This document shows positions 62,376 through 64,000 of a DNA stretch of 64,000 nucleotides, piece after piece. Each line of letters starts with the position of its first letter. Positions within the stretch are counted from its first letter, which is position 1. The notes beneath the pieces were generated by a model that worked only from the letters and a program-made list of their open reading frames with translations, was not told the origin of the DNA and searched no databases. The stretch covers positions 1,098,382-1,162,381 of the forward strand of contig NZ_SRUZ01000001.1 in NCBI RefSeq assembly GCF_004791165.1, read 5' to 3'. Made by a program: the position numbers and the translations under genes. The stretch comes from Mesorhizobium sp. M8A.F.Ca.ET.218.01.1.1 (GTDB lineage Bacteria; Pseudomonadota; Alphaproteobacteria; Rhizobiales; Rhizobiaceae).

Positions 62376-62555
62376 TGTCGCCCCCCCCTCTGTCCTGCCG
62401 GACATCTCCCCCACTTGGGGGGAGATTGGCTGGCATCCCTGCCTTCGCCAATTTTCAACCCAATTTTCAACGATGCAAGAGAGGCGCCGACGGCGCGGCC
62501 GGCTGATCTCCCCCCTTGTGGGGGAGATGTCCGGCAGGACAGAGGGGGGCGCCGT
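62376..62555. repeat. Palindromic repeat inside the hpa operon
   Basis: The left arm is CCCCCCCTCTGTCCTGCC..CATCTCCCCCACTTGGGGGGAGATT and the right arm is its inverted relative ending GACAGAGGGGGGCG. The spacer contains CAATTTTCAAC twice. It belongs to the same family as 48303-48468. It separates hpaD from hpaG and fills nearly all of the 250-bp gap. Confidence 0.8.
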
Positions 62556-62599
62556 AGAACTCGGCGATTCCGGTCGGCAAATAGAACCGGAGCCGGAGC

Positions 62600-63469
62600 A
62601 TGAGCACCCGCCTCGCCACCTTCACCGTCAACGGCAAGACGCGCTATGGCGCCGTCACGAGCAAGGGTGTCGTCGACCTGTCGGCCCGCCACAGCCAATG
62701 GCCGACATTGCGCGAGGTCATCGAGGCCGGCGCCCTGCGGCGCCTGGCGGAAGAGGCGGAGGCCTTCGCCCCCGATTTCCCGCTCGACGCCATCACCTAC
62801 GACATCCCCATTCCCTCCCCGGAAAAAATCATCTGCGTCGGCGTCAACTATCCCGACCGCAACGAGGAGTACAAGGACGGGCAGGCAGCTCCCGCCAACC
62901 CCTCGCTGTTCATCCGTTTTCCGCGCTCTTTCGTCGGTCATGGCGCGCCGCTGGTGCGGCCGCCGGAATCACCACAGCTCGACTACGAGGGCGAAATCGT
63001 CATCGTCATCGGCAAGCCCGGCCGGCGCATCGCCGAGGCCGATGCGCTGGACCACATCGCCGCCCTGTCGCTGTGCAACGAAGGCACCATCCGCGACTGG
63101 GTGCGGCACGCCAAGTTCAACGTCACGCAAGGCAAGAACTTCGAGCGCACCGGCTCGATCGGCCCGTGGCTGGTGCCGTTCACGGACGAGGCGCAGATCG
63201 CCGACATCGCGCTGACCACCCGCGTCAATGGCGAGGCGCGCCAGCAGGACCGCACCAGCCGGATGATCTTTTCCTTCCGCAAGATCATCAATTACATCTC
63301 GACCTTCACCACGCTGGTGCCGGGCGATATCATCGTCACCGGTACACCGACCGGCTCCGGCGCCCGCTTCGACCCGCCGATCTGGCTGAAACCGGGCGAT
63401 GTGATCGAAGTCGAGGCCGACGGCATCGGCGTGCTCAGAAACGGTGTCGTCGACGAGGCAACAGCATGA
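62600..63469 (+). CDS. hpaG: Fumarylacetoacetate hydrolase family protein, OPET decarboxylase/isomerase (HpaG type)
   Basis: This 289-aa single-domain FAH protein has an N-terminal DUF2437-like part and the catalytic barrel with ICVGVNYPDRNEEY, LDYEGEIVIVIGK (metal-binding Glu-x-Glu type), NVTQGKNFERTGSIGPWLV and VTGTPTGSGARFDPP. In the homoprotocatechuate pathway it would decarboxylate 5-oxopent-3-ene-1,2,5-tricarboxylate and isomerise the product. The E. coli enzyme is a fused two-domain protein of about 430 aa; here one domain is present, so it may do one step or form a dimer for both. It overlaps hpaH by four bases. Confidence 0.85.
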   Translation: MSTRLATFTVNGKTRYGAVTSKGVVDLSARHSQWPTLREVIEAGALRRLAEEAEAFAPDFPLDAITYDIPIPSPEKIICVGVNYPDRNEEYKDGQAAPANPSLFIRFPRSFVGHGAPLVRPPESPQLDYEGEIVIVIGKPGRRIAEADALDHIAALSLCNEGTIRDWVRHAKFNVTQGKNFERTGSIGPWLVPFTDEAQIADIALTTRVNGEARQQDRTSRMIFSFRKIINYISTFTTLVPGDIIVTGTPTGSGARFDPPIWLKPGDVIEVEADGIGVLRNGVVDEATA

Positions 63470-64000
63470 CCCCAAGCCAGGTGGAAGACGCCGCCAACCG
63501 GCTGTTCGAGGCCGAGCGTTCGCGCCGCCAGATCCGGCTGCTCAGCCTCGATTTTCCCGAGGCGACGATGGAGGATGCCTACCGCGTCCAGGCGGCGCTG
63601 GTGAAGCGCAAGACCGTTGCCGGGCTGAAGCCGAAGGGCTGGAAGATCGGCCTGACCTCCAAGGCGATGCAATATGCGCTGGCCATCGACACGCCGGATT
63701 CGGGCGTGCTCTTCGACGACATGTTCTTCAGCGACGGCGCGGCCATTGCCGCCGGCCGTTTCATCCAGCCGCGCGTCGAGGCCGAGATCGCCTTCGTCAT
63801 GAAGGCGCCGCTTAAGGGGCCTGGGGTGAGCGTCTTAGACGTGCTCAACGCAACGGACTACATCACGCCGGCGCTGGAAATCCTGGACACGCGCATCGAG
63901 CGCATCAATGCCGAGACCAAGAAGGCGCGCACCTTCTTCGACACCATATCCGACAATGCAGCCAATGCCGGCATCGTCATCGGCGGGCGGCCGCAGCGGC
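63466..64000 (+). CDS. hpaH: 2-oxo-hept-4-ene-1,7-dioate hydratase HpaH, 5' part
   Basis: The gene runs past the window end; about 178 residues are visible. FAH-like hydratase/decarboxylase fold: LKPKGWKIGLTSKAMQYALAIDTPDSGVLFDDMFF, RVEAEIAFVM (metal ligands E-x-E) and TPALEILDTRIE are typical of HpaH and related 2-oxopent-4-enoate hydratases. It adds water to the dienoate before aldol cleavage by HpaI, which is not in the window. ATG 63466 overlaps the hpaG stop (ATGA). Confidence 0.9.
   Translation, partial: MTPSQVEDAANRLFEAERSRRQIRLLSLDFPEATMEDAYRVQAALVKRKTVAGLKPKGWKIGLTSKAMQYALAIDTPDSGVLFDDMFFSDGAAIAAGRFIQPRVEAEIAFVMKAPLKGPGVSVLDVLNATDYITPALEILDTRIERINAETKKARTFFDTISDNAANAGIVIGGRPQR

Overview
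The window is about 64 kb of GC-rich, densely packed alphaproteobacterial chromosome, most likely from a Mesorhizobium or a close relative in the Phyllobacteriaceae. This is inferred from gene order (hslV..hslU with DUF2585; hisB-hisH-hisA-hisF-hisE-coaA), from the mix of solute transporters and catabolic operons, and from families of palindromic interspersed repeats typical of rhizobia. I see no rRNA, tRNA, CRISPR array, intact insertion sequence or phage gene.

Housekeeping part (1-16.9 kb). The window opens in the 3' end of a ferredoxin-reductase-like gene whose last codons come from a repeat. Next on the minus strand are a secreted DUF1402 protein and the cluster hslV-GNAT-DUF2585-hslU (ATP-dependent protease plus two passengers). 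On the plus strand follows a histidine operon (hisB, DUF2628, hisH, DUF1330, hisA, an arginase-fold protein, hisF, hisE) ending in coaA, then a large membrane protein. Convergent to these lie a DegP/Do protease, an MBL-fold hydrolase, a PPi-type phosphofructokinase and an L,D-transpeptidase lipoprotein.

Accessory and sugar part (17-26.5 kb). It holds a LysE exporter, a 929-aa autotransporter with a beta-repeat passenger and proline-rich linker, a TTC38-like TPR protein, and the xylose genes xylB and xylA separated by a repeat and an NTF2-like gene.

Quaternary-amine part (26.5-34.5 kb). A CdhR-type regulator (DJ-1/PfpI plus AraC HTH) is divergent from an operon of BKACE (3-dehydrocarnitine cleavage), an HD-domain protein resembling PhnZ/TmpB diiron oxygenases, L-carnitine dehydrogenase with a lysine-rich tail, acyl-CoA dehydrogenase, ADP-forming acyl-CoA synthetase and CaiD-type hydratase. 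Together they can be read as gamma-butyrobetaine -> gamma-butyrobetainyl-CoA -> crotonobetainyl-CoA -> carnitinyl-CoA/carnitine -> 3-dehydrocarnitine -> betainyl-CoA. The HD protein has no assigned step.

Transport and amide part (34.5-54.8 kb). It contains an HSL-type esterase, a GntR/FCD regulator with a TTGTATACAA operator in front of a polyamine-type ABC transporter and a gamma-glutamyltransferase, an acyl-CoA ligase with a ketopantoate-reductase-like enzyme, a frameshifted remnant of a livM permease, and a minus-strand operon of AmiC-like sensor, AmiR-like ANTAR antiterminator, Dpp-type ABC transporter and acetamidase/formamidase. The fused ATPase of that transporter carries a 177-bp palindromic repeat element in frame inside its inter-domain linker.

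Aromatic part (54.8-64 kb). After a small lipoprotein gene comes a homoprotocatechuate (4-hydroxyphenylacetate) meta-cleavage cluster: hpaA regulator, hpaB, hpaC, hpaR with a palindromic operator, then hpaF, hpaE, hpaD, hpaG and hpaH, the last cut by the window end.
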